Assembly: GCF_015710575.1 (NCBI RefSeq)
Contig: NZ_CP065373.1
Coordinates: forward strand, 5,828,001 to 5,892,000
Direction: 5' to 3'
Length of the DNA: 64,000 nt
Source of the DNA: Mycolicibacterium mengxianglii
Lineage (GTDB): Bacteria > Actinomycetota > Actinomycetes > Mycobacteriales > Mycobacteriaceae
A program made the translations under genes and the position numbers. The notes under the pieces were generated by a model. The model did no database searches and was not told the DNA's origin. It worked only from the letters and a program-made list of their open reading frames with translations. This document shows, piece by piece, positions 24,376 to 32,821 of the stretch (the stretch's first letter is position 1; every line of letters starts with the position of its first letter).

Positions 24376-25740
24376 TTGCGCGCTCAACTCGAAGACGTCG
24401 ACTTCAACCGACGGGACAATCCCGATCGACCATTGCGGCCCATTCCGCCGGGTCGTGACCACTTCGCCGACCAGTGGCGTCACATGCGTGAGTTCATGTT
24501 CGGCGAGTGGATCGACGTCGACAAAGAGGTCGAACCCAACGACATCACGCGCATGCGTGACGACTACTTCTGGCAGGCCGACGAGCACATGATCGGCGCG
24601 GTCGACGCGTTCGAACGCCTCGGCCCCGAGCAGGGCCGGGCGCTGTTCGAGCAGGCGCTGACCCAGGGCATCGACACGCTGGAGGGCCCCCCGCAGGAGT
24701 TCGTCGAACTCTTCGCACACCTGGATCAGCTGCCCGCGCAGTTCGATCTCGTCGCCGCCGAACGAGGCCGGATGCTGGCGATGTCGAGCACCAAGGCTGC
24801 CACCACCATCATCCAGGGGTGGGCGTTCTACGAGACTGCGATGACCGGTGACATCTCCGCCGCGACCGGCGCCACCGGTCGTTTCGCCGACGACGGCCCG
24901 CGGCGTTTCATCGAGACGGCGCGGGTGTTCGCGCAGTTCACGCTGCCGGACATCTTCGACCGGCGCTCCGAAGCGTTCCAGGACGTGGTGCGCGTGCGGT
25001 TCATGCATGCGGTGGTCAGCCGCGGGTTACGGCGCAAATGGGGTGACGACCTCTATCTCAAGTTCGGCGAGCCCATTCCCGTGACGTCGTTGCTCGGCTT
25101 CGGCAGCGGAATGCTGCTCGGACGTCTCGTCGACCATGCGTTCGGGCGCAAGCTGACCCGACGCGAGCTTGACGATCTCGCCGAGTACTCGTCGTACTCC
25201 GGGCGGCTGTGGGGTGCACCGGAGCGCCTACACTCCGCCGACGGTGTGGAGTTGATCAAGTCGTTGAACTACGTACTGGCCAGGGGTGGCAACCCATCAC
25301 CGTGGCGTGCCGAACTCGTCGATGCGATCGCGGGTCCGGCGCACATCGCGACCCTGACAGAGACTCTTCCCGACTGGAAGAGGAAGTTGGTCGCCCGCTA
25401 CGCCAACCAGATCACGGCGACCATTGCGCTCGCCCCCGCCGGTGTGGTGTTCGGATACCAACAGATCGAGGCCATGATCGCCGGCACGCTGTTCGAGCCG
25501 CTGGGCTACAACTTCGCGCGCCGGGTGCGGATCTTCGAGAGCTTCACCCGTCTCAATGTCGGTATCGCGATGGTGGCCGACAGGTTGCCGTGGTCCAATA
25601 CCGGCCGAGTGCGCAGCAAGAGCGGCGCGGCGGCGCGCGCGCGTATCGCCATCCTGAACAAGATCGCCCGCGGTAAGCAGATCCCGCTGACCTACACCCA
25701 CCACGACCGCTCGACCTCCGGAGAGGGTTTCACCGGCTAG
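24376..25740 (+). CDS. MpaB-family (DUF2236) haem-dependent oxygenase-like protein
   Basis: About 454 residues. The TTG at 24376 is chosen because GGGAAGGA stands six bases upstream and because the upstream residues (open to 24232) look non-coding; an ATG at 24331 is the alternative. The protein belongs to the DUF2236/MpaB group related to rubber oxygenase Lcp, mostly helical, with FMHAVVSRGLRRKWG (residues about 213-227) carrying the conserved arginine and histidine of the haem-binding region. MpaB-type enzymes cleave or oxidise hydrophobic alkyl chains. Mycobacteria carry many copies with unknown substrates. It is convergent with the topoisomerase A-subunit gene 18 bases away. Confidence 0.8.
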   Translation: MRAQLEDVDFNRRDNPDRPLRPIPPGRDHFADQWRHMREFMFGEWIDVDKEVEPNDITRMRDDYFWQADEHMIGAVDAFERLGPEQGRALFEQALTQGIDTLEGPPQEFVELFAHLDQLPAQFDLVAAERGRMLAMSSTKAATTIIQGWAFYETAMTGDISAATGATGRFADDGPRRFIETARVFAQFTLPDIFDRRSEAFQDVVRVRFMHAVVSRGLRRKWGDDLYLKFGEPIPVTSLLGFGSGMLLGRLVDHAFGRKLTRRELDDLAEYSSYSGRLWGAPERLHSADGVELIKSLNYVLARGGNPSPWRAELVDAIAGPAHIATLTETLPDWKRKLVARYANQITATIALAPAGVVFGYQQIEAMIAGTLFEPLGYNFARRVRIFESFTRLNVGIAMVADRLPWSNTGRVRSKSGAAARARIAILNKIARGKQIPLTYTHHDRSTSGEGFTG

Positions 25741-25758
25741 GCGGGCGTGCCGTGCCGG

Positions 25759-27888
25759 CTACCCGGCGGGCGTGATGTCGCCGCCGGAACCCTTGACCGA
25801 CGACTTTGCGCGCTTCTCCGCGCGTACCGACTTGCCGCCGCGCACGTATCCGGTCGCCGAGATCGTTGCCGCCAGGAGGGCGTCCTCGCCCTTGACGAAC
25901 GGGTGGAACCCGACGCCGGCCCCGCCGCGACCCTTGACCGGGATGTCCGCGACTTCGGTGACCTTCCAACTCTTCTCCGACAGCGACAGGATCGCCTCAC
26001 CGTTCTCGCACGAAACCGGCAGCGCCGCAATCACTTCGTCGTCCTCGGCGGCCAGCTTCACGCCCGCTACGCCGTTGCCTGCAGCGCCCTGGGGATTCAC
26101 CGCGGCGGGATCGATACGCAACACCTTCCCGCGTCGGGTGATCAACGCCAGGTGGTAGCCGTCTGGCAGCACGCCGGAACGCACCAGCCCGGTGATGTCC
26201 GGCGCGACGGGAATGTCGCGAATCTTGTAGGGCAAGCCGCTGCCGCTGGTGAACTTGATCCGGCCGTCGGTCCACGCCGCCCAACCCAGACCCGAAGTCA
26301 GCAGCTCACCGTGGCTGTCGGAGAACACGCCCCGATCATCGAGGCGCCAGGACGTGTTGACCTTCCGCTCCCTCGGGCCGTCCTGGTCGGCGCTCGATGT
26401 CACGGGGGTGGCCGAGAAATCCAGCACGGTCCGGCGATCGAACTCCGGGCCTTTGAACAGCTTGGCTGTCTCGACGAGCTCTTTGTCGATCACCACCCGG
26501 CGCGCATCTGGATTCGACACCAGCTCAGTCAATTCGGCGAACTCGGCGTCCAGCTTCTCCGCCTCGGCCTGCAGCTCGATCACGTCGAGCTTGGTGAGCC
26601 GGCGCAGCTGCAACGCCAGCACGTAGTCGGCTTGAACAGCGTCGATCGCAAACCGCTCCTGCAACCCCAGCCGCGCCTCGTCCACGGTGTCGGAGTTCCG
26701 AATGACCGCGACGGCAGCATCTATGTCGAGGTGAATCGTCATCAGGCCGGTCACCAGATGGCGGCGCGCGGTGACCTTCTCCAACCGGTACTCGCTACGG
26801 CGCAACACCACCGAATCACGGAGCGAGAGGAACGCGGCGATCAGTTCACGCACCGACCACCACCGTGGCACCCGGTCGCCGTCGAGGGCGACCAGGCTGG
26901 CGGCGAACGTCGACTCCAACGGAGTCAGCGCGAGCAGCTGATCACGAATCTGCTCGGCACTGTGCCCCCGTTTGGCGGTGACCACGATCCGCAGCCCGTT
27001 CCGACGGTCGGTCAGATCGGACATGTCGGCCACGCCGGACATCTCCCCGGACTCAACAAGTGCCCGGATCCGTTCCTGCACAGTATTACTGGCGACACCC
27101 GGGGGTAGCTCGGTGACGATGACGTTCTTCCCGTCGACCGACACCGTGCCACGCACGGTGAACGCGCCCCGGCCGGTGGTGATGTACTCCCGCAGCCCGC
27201 TCTCACCGACGACCGTCGCGCCGCAGCCCCAGTCCGGGCCGGGGATCAGCTTCATCAGCCGGTCGTCGGTCATGTTCGGGGTCTTCAGCAGCGCGCGGCA
27301 GGCGGCCATGATCTCGCGCGGATTGTGGGCGGGCACCTTGGTGGCCCAACCTTCGGCGATGCCGACGGCGCCATTGCACAGCAGCACCGGCCACTGTGCC
27401 GGCAGCACCGTCGGTTCGATCCACTCGCCGTCGAAGGTGGACACCATGGGAACGGCGTGATTGTCGAGTTCGGCGGTCAGCGCCGCGCCGGGCGCCGACA
27501 GCCGCATCTCGGTGTAGCGGTCCGCCGCTGGGATGTCACCCTGAATGCGGGGGAATGCGCCTTGCCCGTCAATGACTTTCACGCGCTGGAACTCCGCGGC
27601 CATCAACGCCGCGGCCCCGTACATCGACGCGCCGCCGTGCGGGTGCAGGTTGCCGGTGACCGCCGAGCAGACCTTCGACGACTTCTGGGGCTTGTTGCCG
27701 GGCAGCAGCTTCGAGTCGTGCATCTGATAGAGCAGACGGCGCTGCCCGGGCTTGAGCCCGTCGAAGGCCGACGGGATGGCGCGGTCGCTGACGCTGTAGA
27801 GCGCGAAGGTCAGCTGGTAGTGGTTCCAATAGTCGTCGGCGCTCTGGTCGAGCACCAGGTCGGGGTTCTGCTCGATAATGGCGGTCAC
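25759..27888 (-). CDS. Type IIA DNA topoisomerase, subunit A (GyrA/ParC-like, non-gyrase paralogue)
   Basis: 709 residues from a GTG preceded by AGGAGCGACCA. The breakage-reunion domain has AFDGLKPGQRRLLYQM, the helix LHPHGGASMYGAAALM (residues 81-96) and the catalytic tyrosine Tyr125 in DRYTEMRLS. The C-terminal third is a divergent pinwheel region without a clear GyrA box. Relative to E. coli GyrA, Ser83 is Ala87 and Asp87 is Gly91, so both fluoroquinolone anchoring residues are missing. Length and divergence set it apart from the housekeeping GyrA. M. smegmatis is known to have an atypical second type II enzyme (TopoNM) with two such subunits. The gene is 9 bases downstream of subunit B. 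Confidence 0.88.
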   Translation of the reverse strand: MTAIIEQNPDLVLDQSADDYWNHYQLTFALYSVSDRAIPSAFDGLKPGQRRLLYQMHDSKLLPGNKPQKSSKVCSAVTGNLHPHGGASMYGAAALMAAEFQRVKVIDGQGAFPRIQGDIPAADRYTEMRLSAPGAALTAELDNHAVPMVSTFDGEWIEPTVLPAQWPVLLCNGAVGIAEGWATKVPAHNPREIMAACRALLKTPNMTDDRLMKLIPGPDWGCGATVVGESGLREYITTGRGAFTVRGTVSVDGKNVIVTELPPGVASNTVQERIRALVESGEMSGVADMSDLTDRRNGLRIVVTAKRGHSAEQIRDQLLALTPLESTFAASLVALDGDRVPRWWSVRELIAAFLSLRDSVVLRRSEYRLEKVTARRHLVTGLMTIHLDIDAAVAVIRNSDTVDEARLGLQERFAIDAVQADYVLALQLRRLTKLDVIELQAEAEKLDAEFAELTELVSNPDARRVVIDKELVETAKLFKGPEFDRRTVLDFSATPVTSSADQDGPRERKVNTSWRLDDRGVFSDSHGELLTSGLGWAAWTDGRIKFTSGSGLPYKIRDIPVAPDITGLVRSGVLPDGYHLALITRRGKVLRIDPAAVNPQGAAGNGVAGVKLAAEDDEVIAALPVSCENGEAILSLSEKSWKVTEVADIPVKGRGGAGVGFHPFVKGEDALLAATISATGYVRGGKSVRAEKRAKSSVKGSGGDITPAG

Positions 27889-27897
27889 TGGTCGCTC

Positions 27898-29940
27898 CTA
27901 GGTGAGATCGAGAGCTGAGGTGTCGACGCGGGCGGCGATTTCGGCCATCCACGTGCGCCGGCCCTCGGGCGGCCCGCCGAACAGGGTGTGGTGCAGCTTC
28001 GCGTCACCGTCGTCGGGGTGCACGCGAATCACTGTGCGCCGCTGCGGATCCAGCACGGTGTTCCAGAAGTCGTCGGCGTCCATCTCGCCGAGACCCTTGT
28101 TGCGTTGCACTTCGACCTTGCGTTTGGAGGTGGCCTTCAGTTGGGCCACCGCCGCATCGCGCTCCGATTCGTCCTGACAGTAGATCCGCTGTGTGCCGTC
28201 CTTGACGACGAACAGCGGCGGCAGCGTCACATAGACCATGCCGGCCTTGACCAGTGGCCGGTAGAAGTCCAGGAACATCGAGATGAGGCTGGAGTTGATG
28301 TTGCCGCCGTCGGGGTCGGCGTCGGAGGCGAACAGGATACGGTCGTAGCGGCATGATTCCGGGTCGCAGTTGTCCCGCACGCCGCAGCCCAGGATGCGTT
28401 CGATGGAGTCGAACTCATCCTTCACCCGGGCCTTGCTCAGCGTGAACCCGTACACGTTCGGTGGCTTGCCCTTCAGCGGGAACGCCGCCTGGAACGTGGC
28501 GTCCCGTGCTGCCTTGATCGTGCCCAGCGCCGAATCGCCCTCGCACAGGAACAGTTCGGCACCCGACCCGCGCCCGGTCTCCCGGCTGGGCAGCAGCTTC
28601 GGCGGCAGGGACAGATTGGTGCCCAGGCCTTTGGCCTTCGATGCGGCGCGCGATCGCGCCTTGGCGCCTTCGGCGCTTCGCCGCGCCCGGGCGGCCTCCA
28701 GGGCCAGCTTGGTCCACAGCGACACGGTGTCACCGTTCGCCGGGTTGGCCGCCCAGATGGTGACGCTGCGTGCCACGTCCGGGGCCATCGCCAGGTTCAG
28801 CGACCGCGACGACACCGCGGTCTTGGCTTGGGAGTCCCATGCCACGTCGGGGGCACGGGTGTCGACGGCCAGCGCCGTCACTGCGGCGAAATCCTGGGCC
28901 TCCGGGCCGTCCTCGCCTTTGGCAAGGCCCAGATCGCGCATCCGGGAAGCGCGGTCGGCCAACGCTTCGGACAGGCCTTTCACGGCGGCCGTCAGATGGG
29001 ACCCGCCACCCGGGGTGCGCACGGTGTTGCAGAACGCGGAAACGGTGGCCGGTTCTGCAGGTCCGGCGGTCAGCGACCAGCGAAACGGCGTCGGGCCGCG
29101 GCCGGTGGTGTATTCACCGCGGCCCTCCACGACTGCCCGCACGCCGGGTGCCGGCGTGCCTGCGGCGGCGCACATGAGGTCCAGCAGCGTGTCGGTGCCC
29201 CACGGACCGCTGAACGGCTCGACCAACTCGGGCCGGATCTCCTCGCCGGGCCAGCCTTCGTCGACGACGACCAGGTGCACCCCGGGTGACATCCGCGCGG
29301 CGGCGTGCGCACGGAGCAGCACCTCGTTGATGTCCACGCTGGAGTCCGGCACGACGGCAGGGTCGAACAGGATGCGGACGGTGGTGCCGTGGGCGTCGGG
29401 CTTGCGGTTGCCGGTGCCGCGCAGTTTCTGCGTGTCGGCGCGGGTGAAGGGTGCATTTGCGTCGAACCCCCGGCCCCCAGCGCCGTCGAACACGCCGGGG
29501 TAGCCGCCGCCGAAACTCTGCAGGTAGGTCTTGCCGGCCCGGCGTACGGTCACGTCAGTGCGTGCCGAGATGAAGACCGCGGCCGCGGCGCCGATCCCGT
29601 TCAGGCCGGCTCCGGTGCTGGTCGCGTCGGTGTGGGCGGAGAACTTGCCACCGGCCCGCGCGGTGCCGAGTGTCTTGACGATGCCGTTCTTGCCGTTCAC
29701 CGGGTCAGAGTCGACGGGCAGGCCACGGCCGTCGTCGGCGACACTGACCGAGCCGTCGGTGTGCAGCGTGATCGTCACGCAGGAACCGCCGTGACTGGGA
29801 TCGGCGACCTCTTCGATCGCGTTGTCCACCAGCTCACGCAACGCAGTGTTGAGCACGTCCAGGCCCAGGTTCACCGCCGGCCGCAGGCGTGTGTGCTGGA
29901 CATCGTCGAGCTCAGTGATGTCAGCGGCGGTGTAGCTCAC
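27898..29940 (-). CDS. Type IIA DNA topoisomerase, subunit B (GyrB/ParE-like, non-gyrase paralogue)
   Basis: 680 residues. The GHKL ATPase domain has ELVDNAIEEV (catalytic Glu36, Asn40), VADDGRGLPV, the glycine loop TGAGLNGIGAAAA, and GTTVRILFDP. The TOPRIM domain has FLCEGDSALG (Glu466) and ASDADPDGGNINSS (Asp539, Asp541, Asp543), against the usual EGDSAGG and DADVDGxHI of gyrase and topo IV. These substitutions mark a divergent lineage. Together with the adjacent A subunit it should form a heterotetramer acting on DNA topology. Whether it decatenates, relaxes or introduces positive supercoils, as reported for the M. smegmatis enzyme, cannot be judged from sequence. Confidence 0.88.
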   Translation of the reverse strand: MSYTAADITELDDVQHTRLRPAVNLGLDVLNTALRELVDNAIEEVADPSHGGSCVTITLHTDGSVSVADDGRGLPVDSDPVNGKNGIVKTLGTARAGGKFSAHTDATSTGAGLNGIGAAAAVFISARTDVTVRRAGKTYLQSFGGGYPGVFDGAGGRGFDANAPFTRADTQKLRGTGNRKPDAHGTTVRILFDPAVVPDSSVDINEVLLRAHAAARMSPGVHLVVVDEGWPGEEIRPELVEPFSGPWGTDTLLDLMCAAAGTPAPGVRAVVEGRGEYTTGRGPTPFRWSLTAGPAEPATVSAFCNTVRTPGGGSHLTAAVKGLSEALADRASRMRDLGLAKGEDGPEAQDFAAVTALAVDTRAPDVAWDSQAKTAVSSRSLNLAMAPDVARSVTIWAANPANGDTVSLWTKLALEAARARRSAEGAKARSRAASKAKGLGTNLSLPPKLLPSRETGRGSGAELFLCEGDSALGTIKAARDATFQAAFPLKGKPPNVYGFTLSKARVKDEFDSIERILGCGVRDNCDPESCRYDRILFASDADPDGGNINSSLISMFLDFYRPLVKAGMVYVTLPPLFVVKDGTQRIYCQDESERDAAVAQLKATSKRKVEVQRNKGLGEMDADDFWNTVLDPQRRTVIRVHPDDGDAKLHHTLFGGPPEGRRTWMAEIAARVDTSALDLT

Positions 29941-30103
29941 TGCTGGTTCTCTCCATCATTTCCGGTGGGTGCCGGTGGAATGGTAGTCCGCTGATCCGAC
30001 ATCTCTAGGGACGCTGACGGTGGATGACGGCCGAGATTTCGATCACTGCACCCGGTCACGGGACGCCGGTTGTCGCTGGAACAGCTCCCGCGTCGAGCGT
30101 CGG

Positions 30104-30268
30104 TCATGGTCCATCCAGCCGGGTCATCACTGTGAGAGACGTGGCGCAGTGCCACACTTCTTGCTCGGCGCGGCGGGATGTCAGGCTGACGCGTTCCATT
30201 GCCTCGACGACGTCGAAGTCGGTGACCTCCCAGTGCTCGGATGCCCGACGGCCAGCGCTGCCCACCAT
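30104..30268 (-). CDS. Small hypothetical protein upstream of topoisomerase genes
   Basis: A 54-codon frame (MVGSAGRRASEHWEVTDFD, then a helical part with RVSLTSRRAEQEVWHCATSL, ending RLDGP). The composition is protein-like: charged and hydrophobic residues alternate, with no runs of Arg or Pro as in antisense shadows. It is co-directional with the topoisomerase genes 163 bases downstream. No ribosome binding site is obvious before the ATG, and no family is recognised, so it may be a real small gene or a chance frame. Confidence 0.38.
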   Translation of the reverse strand: MVGSAGRRASEHWEVTDFDVVEAMERVSLTSRRAEQEVWHCATSLTVMTRLDGP

Positions 30269-30300
30269 GGAGTGAGATCGGGGCCGCGGGATCGGACGAC

Positions 30301-30315
30301 TAGACGACCGGTCTA
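30301..30315. promoter_or_regulatory. TetR operator (autoregulatory copy)
   Basis: TAGAC-GACCG-GTCTA, a perfect 5-bp inverted repeat, begins 35 bases upstream of the TetR start. A near-identical site begins exactly 35 bases upstream of the amidase start (30975-30989). Confidence 0.7.
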
Positions 30316-30335
30316 ATCAAGGTTAGGCTCACAGC

Positions 30336-30923
30336 GTGACAACGGCGAAGGCGGACACCCGACAGACGATCCTCGACACCGCGGAGCGTCTGATGGTGCA
30401 GAAGGGTTACTCGGCCGTGGGCCTCACCGAGGTGCTGACCACGGCAGGCGTCCCGAAGGGCTCGTTCTACCACTACTTCAGCTCGAAGGACGCGTTCGGC
30501 GAGGCGATGCTGCAGAAGTACTTCACCGACTATCTGGCCAACATGGATCGCATCATCGCCACGCCGGGCGCCAGCGGTGCAGAGCAGCTGATGACCTACT
30601 GGCAGCAGTTCTACGACAAGCAGAAGGTCGACGACTGCCAGGGGCGTTGCCTGGTCGTGAAATTGGCCGCCGAAGTGGCCGACTTGTCGGAACCGATGCG
30701 GCTGACTCTGCAGCAAGGCACGGCCGGCATCATCGACCGACTCGAACGGATGCTGGCCGCCGGCGTCGCAGACCACTCGGTGTCACTCGAGTTCGAGCCC
30801 GCCCTGGCGGCGAACTCGCTCTACGGCGCGTGGGTCGGGGCAAGTGTCCTCGCGAAGGTCAACCGCAGTCCCGAGCACCTCGACAGCGTGATGGCGTACA
30901 CCCGTCAGATGCTGCACATCTGA
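30336..30923 (+). CDS. TetR-family regulator, NemR-like
   Basis: 195 residues from a GTG. The HTH region VGLTEVLTTAGVPKGSFYHY and the C-terminal CLVVKLAAEVADLSEPM segment closely match E. coli NemR, a repressor that senses electrophiles and reactive chlorine through Cys106. The equivalent residue is present as Cys105, with a further Cys101. It autoregulates, judging by the operator 21 bases upstream, and the same operator precedes the next gene, an amidase, instead of the nemA/gloA genes found in enterics. A redox- or electrophile-responsive switch is inferred from the conserved cysteine. Confidence 0.85.
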   Translation: MTTAKADTRQTILDTAERLMVQKGYSAVGLTEVLTTAGVPKGSFYHYFSSKDAFGEAMLQKYFTDYLANMDRIIATPGASGAEQLMTYWQQFYDKQKVDDCQGRCLVVKLAAEVADLSEPMRLTLQQGTAGIIDRLERMLAAGVADHSVSLEFEPALAANSLYGAWVGASVLAKVNRSPEHLDSVMAYTRQMLHI

Positions 30924-30974
30924 CACCCAGTTCTCCGTAGGTTCAATCGCTCCTACGAAACTCCTGTCGGCCAC

Positions 30975-30989
30975 TAGTCGACTGGTCTA
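30975..30989. promoter_or_regulatory. TetR operator (amidase copy)
   Basis: TAGTCGACTGGTCTA matches the site at 30301-30315 in 13 of 15 positions, with the outer CTAG...GGTCTA conserved. Its distance to the amidase ATG (35 bases from the first base) is identical to that of the TetR copy, which supports both the operator and the chosen starts. Confidence 0.68.
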
Positions 30990-31009
30990 CTAAAAATGTG
31001 GAGGAAGAC

Positions 31010-32416
31010 ATGAACGACGACCTGATCTACAACGACGCAACGACAATGGCAGAGCTGATCCGCACCAAGGCAGTGTCCTCCGTCGAACTGGTGCGGGCAC
31101 ACCTCGCGCGAATCGAGGCCACGAACCCGGCCATCAACGCGATTGTGACCATCGCGGACGGTGCCCTCGACGCCGCCCACGCCGCGGACGCAGACCTGGC
31201 CGCAGGCAAAGACGTCGGTCCCCTGCACGGTGTGCCCTTCACCGTGAAGGACTCGATCGACACCGCGGGCGTGCTCACCCAGCGCGGGTCGCCGATCTTC
31301 GCGGGACGGCTGCCCACGACCGACGCCACCAGTGTGGCCCGCATCAAAGACGCTGGTGGAATTCTGCTGGCGAAGACCAACCTGCCGGAATTCTCGTACT
31401 CGACCGAGAGCGACAACCTGCTCACCGGGCGCACCAACAACCCCTGGAACCTCGACCGCACCCCCGGCGGGTCCAGCGGCGGGGAATCGGCGGCGATCGC
31501 CGCCGGGATGAGCCCGTTCGGTCTTGGCACCGATCTGGCGATCTCCGTGCGCGGCCCGGCCGCGCAAACCGGCATCGTGGCGCTCAAGCCTACCCACGGA
31601 CGCATCCCGATGACCGGCGTGTGGCCCCGCGTGCCGCGTCGCGACTGGCACGTCGGTCCGATGGCTCGAACCGTCCGCGACATCGCCTTGACCTACTCGC
31701 TGCTCGCCGGACCCGACGGCGCAGACGGATTCGCCGTCACACCAAGAGAATTCGACAGCGGAGTCGGCTCCGCCCCCGATCGCCCACTGCGGGTCGGCTG
31801 GCTCGTCGACTCCGGGCTGGGACCCGTCGATCCAGAAGTCGCGGCAACCGTCCGTGCGGCTGCAGGGGCGCTTGCCAGCACCGGCGTACACGTCGAACAG
31901 GTGACGATCCCCGCGCTCGAACACGACAACCCGCTGGCACTGTTCAACCTCCAGCACGTCATGGAACTCAAGCCGGCGATGGCCGCCGCCACCAAGGGCC
32001 GCGAGGAGGACATGTTCACGATGTCCACGTCGATGCTCAACACCCCGGACACCTCGATCGAGGACTACATCGCCGCCGAACAGGGCTTCGAGAGGATCCG
32101 CGACGGCTACACCGAGTACTTCACCCGCTACGACGCACTCCTGCTACCCGTGCTCCCTATCCCCGCACACCCGCACGGCATGACCGAGTTCGTCATCGAC
32201 GGAAAGACCGTCGACGCCACACACATTCAGACGTTCACGGTCCAGTTCAACATCACCGGCCTGCCGGCGCTGTCGATGCGCTTCGGCACCAGCGGCGACG
32301 GCCTACCCATCGGGGTCCAGATCGCCGGCAACTGGCACGCTGAATCCACGGTCCTTCACATCGCGTCGATGCTGGAAGGCGTCAGCCCCGTCCGAGACCT
32401 CCACCCCGCCCTATGA
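31010..32416 (+). CDS. Amidase-signature family hydrolase
   Basis: 468 residues from the ATG at 31010, preceded by GGAGGAAGAC; a GTG four codons earlier is less likely. The Ser-cisSer-Lys triad is complete: Lys80 in FTVKDSIDTAG, cis-Ser155 in TPGGSSGGES and nucleophile Ser179 in GTDLAISVRGPA. The spacings (75 and 24) equal those of fatty acid amide hydrolase. The loop before the nucleophile reads Leu-Ala-Ile-Ser rather than the usual Gly-Gly-Ser. It hydrolyses a carboxamide of unknown nature in the cytoplasm. It is under the same operator as the NemR-like gene 86 bases upstream, so expression probably rises with the signal that releases that repressor. Confidence 0.87.
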   Translation: MNDDLIYNDATTMAELIRTKAVSSVELVRAHLARIEATNPAINAIVTIADGALDAAHAADADLAAGKDVGPLHGVPFTVKDSIDTAGVLTQRGSPIFAGRLPTTDATSVARIKDAGGILLAKTNLPEFSYSTESDNLLTGRTNNPWNLDRTPGGSSGGESAAIAAGMSPFGLGTDLAISVRGPAAQTGIVALKPTHGRIPMTGVWPRVPRRDWHVGPMARTVRDIALTYSLLAGPDGADGFAVTPREFDSGVGSAPDRPLRVGWLVDSGLGPVDPEVAATVRAAAGALASTGVHVEQVTIPALEHDNPLALFNLQHVMELKPAMAAATKGREEDMFTMSTSMLNTPDTSIEDYIAAEQGFERIRDGYTEYFTRYDALLLPVLPIPAHPHGMTEFVIDGKTVDATHIQTFTVQFNITGLPALSMRFGTSGDGLPIGVQIAGNWHAESTVLHIASMLEGVSPVRDLHPAL

Positions 32417-32821
32417 GCCGTTCCTTCCCACCCGCACCAGACTTTTCGACGGTCACTGTGAAGTGCGTGCACCCGTTGCCCCACGCTCATCACCCAGCCA
32501 GTGCTGGACGTAGGCGCGCGACTCCGGCGGCGCCCACTCACTCAACTCGAGGTCGTGCGCCAACAGACAAGCCACGCCGTCGGGTTGGAGGTACGGCCAC
32601 GTCCGTGCGGGATGGGAAGGCACTGTGAGCTGCTGTGGCAGCGTTGCCGAGGCTGCGGAGCAGTATGGCGTTTCCATTCGGTTAACAGGCGGACCGGCCC
32701 TTGTTCTATTTCGGACGTCCGTCTACTGTTCCGGAAAGCGTGCGATCCAGGTCACCTACGAGCCGGATCGCATCCCGTCATCCGGCATGAACAGCCTGCG
32801 AGATCGCTTGGGAGAAGACGA
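32417..32821. other. Intergenic region before the APC permease operon
   Basis: About 405 bases. A minus-strand frame at 32453-32677 encodes 74 residues, part of which (LAHDLELSEWAPPESRAYVQ) looks protein-like, but there is no ribosome binding site or recognised family, so it is only a possibility. A perfect 10-bp palindrome CGGACGTCCG at 32712-32721 lies 100 bases upstream of the permease start and could be the operator of the downstream TetR. Confidence 0.35.
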
